The translations under genes were made by a program, and so were the position numbers. From Streptomyces longwoodensis (GTDB taxonomy: Bacteria; Actinomycetota; Actinomycetes; Streptomycetales; Streptomycetaceae), in NCBI RefSeq assembly GCF_001514125.1, contig NZ_KQ948560.1:173281-222750 (forward strand): a DNA stretch of 49,470 bases, in the 5' to 3' direction. The notes beneath the pieces were generated by a model, which was not told where the DNA came from, made no database searches, and saw nothing but the letters and a program-made list of their open reading frames with translations. Below, in pieces: positions 48,583 to 49,470 of the stretch. How positions within the stretch are numbered: the first letter of the stretch is position 1; every line of letters starts with the position of its first letter.

Positions 48583-49470
48583 TCAGAGGATGCCGTGCCG
48601 GCCCGCCTCCCGGATCCACGTCGGGAACTCGGAGAGCAGCCGGTCGTAGAGCTCCGGGTCGGGCACGGTGCTGATGTCGTCGACCGCGAAGAAGCCGACG
48701 TTGTCGACCTGGCGGCCGGGAAGCGTGTCGAAGCGCTCCAGGACGCCGTACCGGGCGCGGCCCAGCCCCACGAACTGCCAGAAGATCGGCTCGCTCACCG
48801 CGGCCCGCAGCTCGCTCTCGATCGCGCTGTCGCGGTAGATCCCCCCGTCCGAGAAGAACAGCACCAGGGTCGGCACCGCGCCGGGGTTCGCCCGCACGTA
48901 CGCCCGCACCTCGGCGATCACCTTCTGCTCCTCGTTGCCGATGCCGACCGCCCGCATGTCCACCTGGCCGGGCTCCAGACCGCGCTTCTTGCTCCGCCGG
49001 AACAGGCCGATCTCCCCCACCCTGACGTGCAGCCGCAGCCACTGCGGGAGTTCGGCCAGGCGCAGGTCGGGCAGCCGGGCGGGGTGGGTGGCGAACGTCC
49101 ACGCCTGCATCTCGCCGTCGTCGTCGAGCTGGGCCGCGACCGCCGCCATCCGCTCGACCACGTCGGCGACGACGCCCTTGGAGTACAGGAACGACATCGA
49201 GCCGGAGGCGTCCAGCACGAGGATCACCCGTGCCGTGACGTCCGCGGCGCCGTGCTTGCGCAGGCTGACGGCGACCTGCTCCTTGCGCAGGGAGAGCCGC
49301 TTGCGCATGTCCACGGGCAACTGCTCCTCGCCCTTGGTCAGACGGGCGGGACCGGGGGCCGGGGGCTGGGCGGGCGGGAACGCGGGGGGCGGCGGGGATG
49401 CCGGCGCGATGGTCGGGGGCGGAGGTGTGAGCGAGGTGGGCGGAGGCGAGAGGGGGGTCGGTGCGGGGCT
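48583..49470 (-). CDS. VWA-domain TerF-like protein, N-terminus outside window
   Basis: The visible 295 residues are the C-terminal part of a longer minus-strand gene; the frame stays open to the window edge, where it encodes a Pro-rich linker. The VWA domain begins around LTKGEEQLPVDMRKRLSLRKEQVAVSL and has a MIDAS motif DASGSM, a following Thr in WTFATHPA, and FFSDGGIYRDS. This is the TerF-like type found in tellurite-resistance/stress (ter) gene clusters, usually preceded by a TerD domain. The apparent TTG start at 49320 is only where upstream homology cannot be judged. Role inferred: metal-dependent protein interaction in the ter-type stress system. A 10-bp tandem duplication (TCGCGGTCAG) overlaps its stop. 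Confidence 0.85.
   Translation of the reverse strand, partial: SPAPTPLSPPPTSLTPPPPTIAPASPPPPAFPPAQPPAPGPARLTKGEEQLPVDMRKRLSLRKEQVAVSLRKHGAADVTARVILVLDASGSMSFLYSKGVVADVVERMAAVAAQLDDDGEMQAWTFATHPARLPDLRLAELPQWLRLHVRVGEIGLFRRSKKRGLEPGQVDMRAVGIGNEEQKVIAEVRAYVRANPGAVPTLVLFFSDGGIYRDSAIESELRAAVSEPIFWQFVGLGRARYGVLERFDTLPGRQVDNVGFFAVDDISTVPDPELYDRLLSEFPTWIREAGRHGIL

Overview
The window is Streptomyces chromosome. It has GC-rich, strongly biased codons, rare TTA codons confined to a few genes, a Rex operator before a cydABCD locus, and a gene order that matches from memory the central, oriC-proximal part of the S. coelicolor/S. lividans chromosome (roughly the SCO3943-SCO3980 neighbourhood). Three ParB-type parS sites and two clusters of DnaA boxes independently place it close to oriC, although oriC itself is not in the window.

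Left end (1-3000): a visibly lower-GC stretch with two hypothetical membrane-anchored proteins and a nested palindrome lies on the 3' side of tRNA-Ser(TGA), the usual position of an integrated island or its remnant. Next come a Ser/Gly-rich lipoprotein and, convergent across a strong terminator, a HtrA-type membrane serine protease. The htrA upstream region carries three 11-bp-phased TCTCAGA repeats, probably a response-regulator site. A glycerophosphodiester phosphodiesterase, an RsbW-like ATPase, a SEC-C protein, a candidate small RNA, a secreted protein, a degenerate prim-pol-like protein, a GAF-PP2C phosphatase, aminopeptidase P, a MocR regulator with an MFS transporter, and a second RsbW-like ATPase follow.

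Middle (17.6-25.4 kb): a copper-trafficking operon reads membrane protein, YcnI-like protein, Sco, PCuAC chaperone (ECuC), CopC-CopD fusion and Tat-exported DyP peroxidase (DtpA). These would take up copper and deliver it to extracellular cuproenzymes and cytochrome oxidase, with DtpA acting at the cell surface. pheA comes next, then a 340-bp intergenic array of DnaA boxes, serS and a HAD phosphatase.

Right half (27.6-49.5 kb): a four-gene ABC exporter operon (two ATPases, two permeases), an EphD-like hydrolase-SDR fusion, a second DnaA-box group before kptA, a LLM-class flavin oxidoreductase, a second HAD phosphatase, then cydA-cydB-cydCD on the minus strand. The cydCD gene contains a 181-bp palindromic MITE whose net 177-bp insertion keeps the reading frame. 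Last are hisC, a TTA-containing LacI-type regulator with a G-tract-rich 3' region, a metallophosphatase, a membrane protein, and a VWA/TerF-like protein cut by the window edge.

The strongest candidates for something undescribed are the in-frame MITE in cydCD, the chromosome-maintenance sites (DnaA boxes, and parS sites embedded in dtpA and at the cydCD start), the candidate sRNA at about 8.93-9.10 kb, and the phased repeats upstream of htrA. Functions are read from motifs and family knowledge; no database search was possible.
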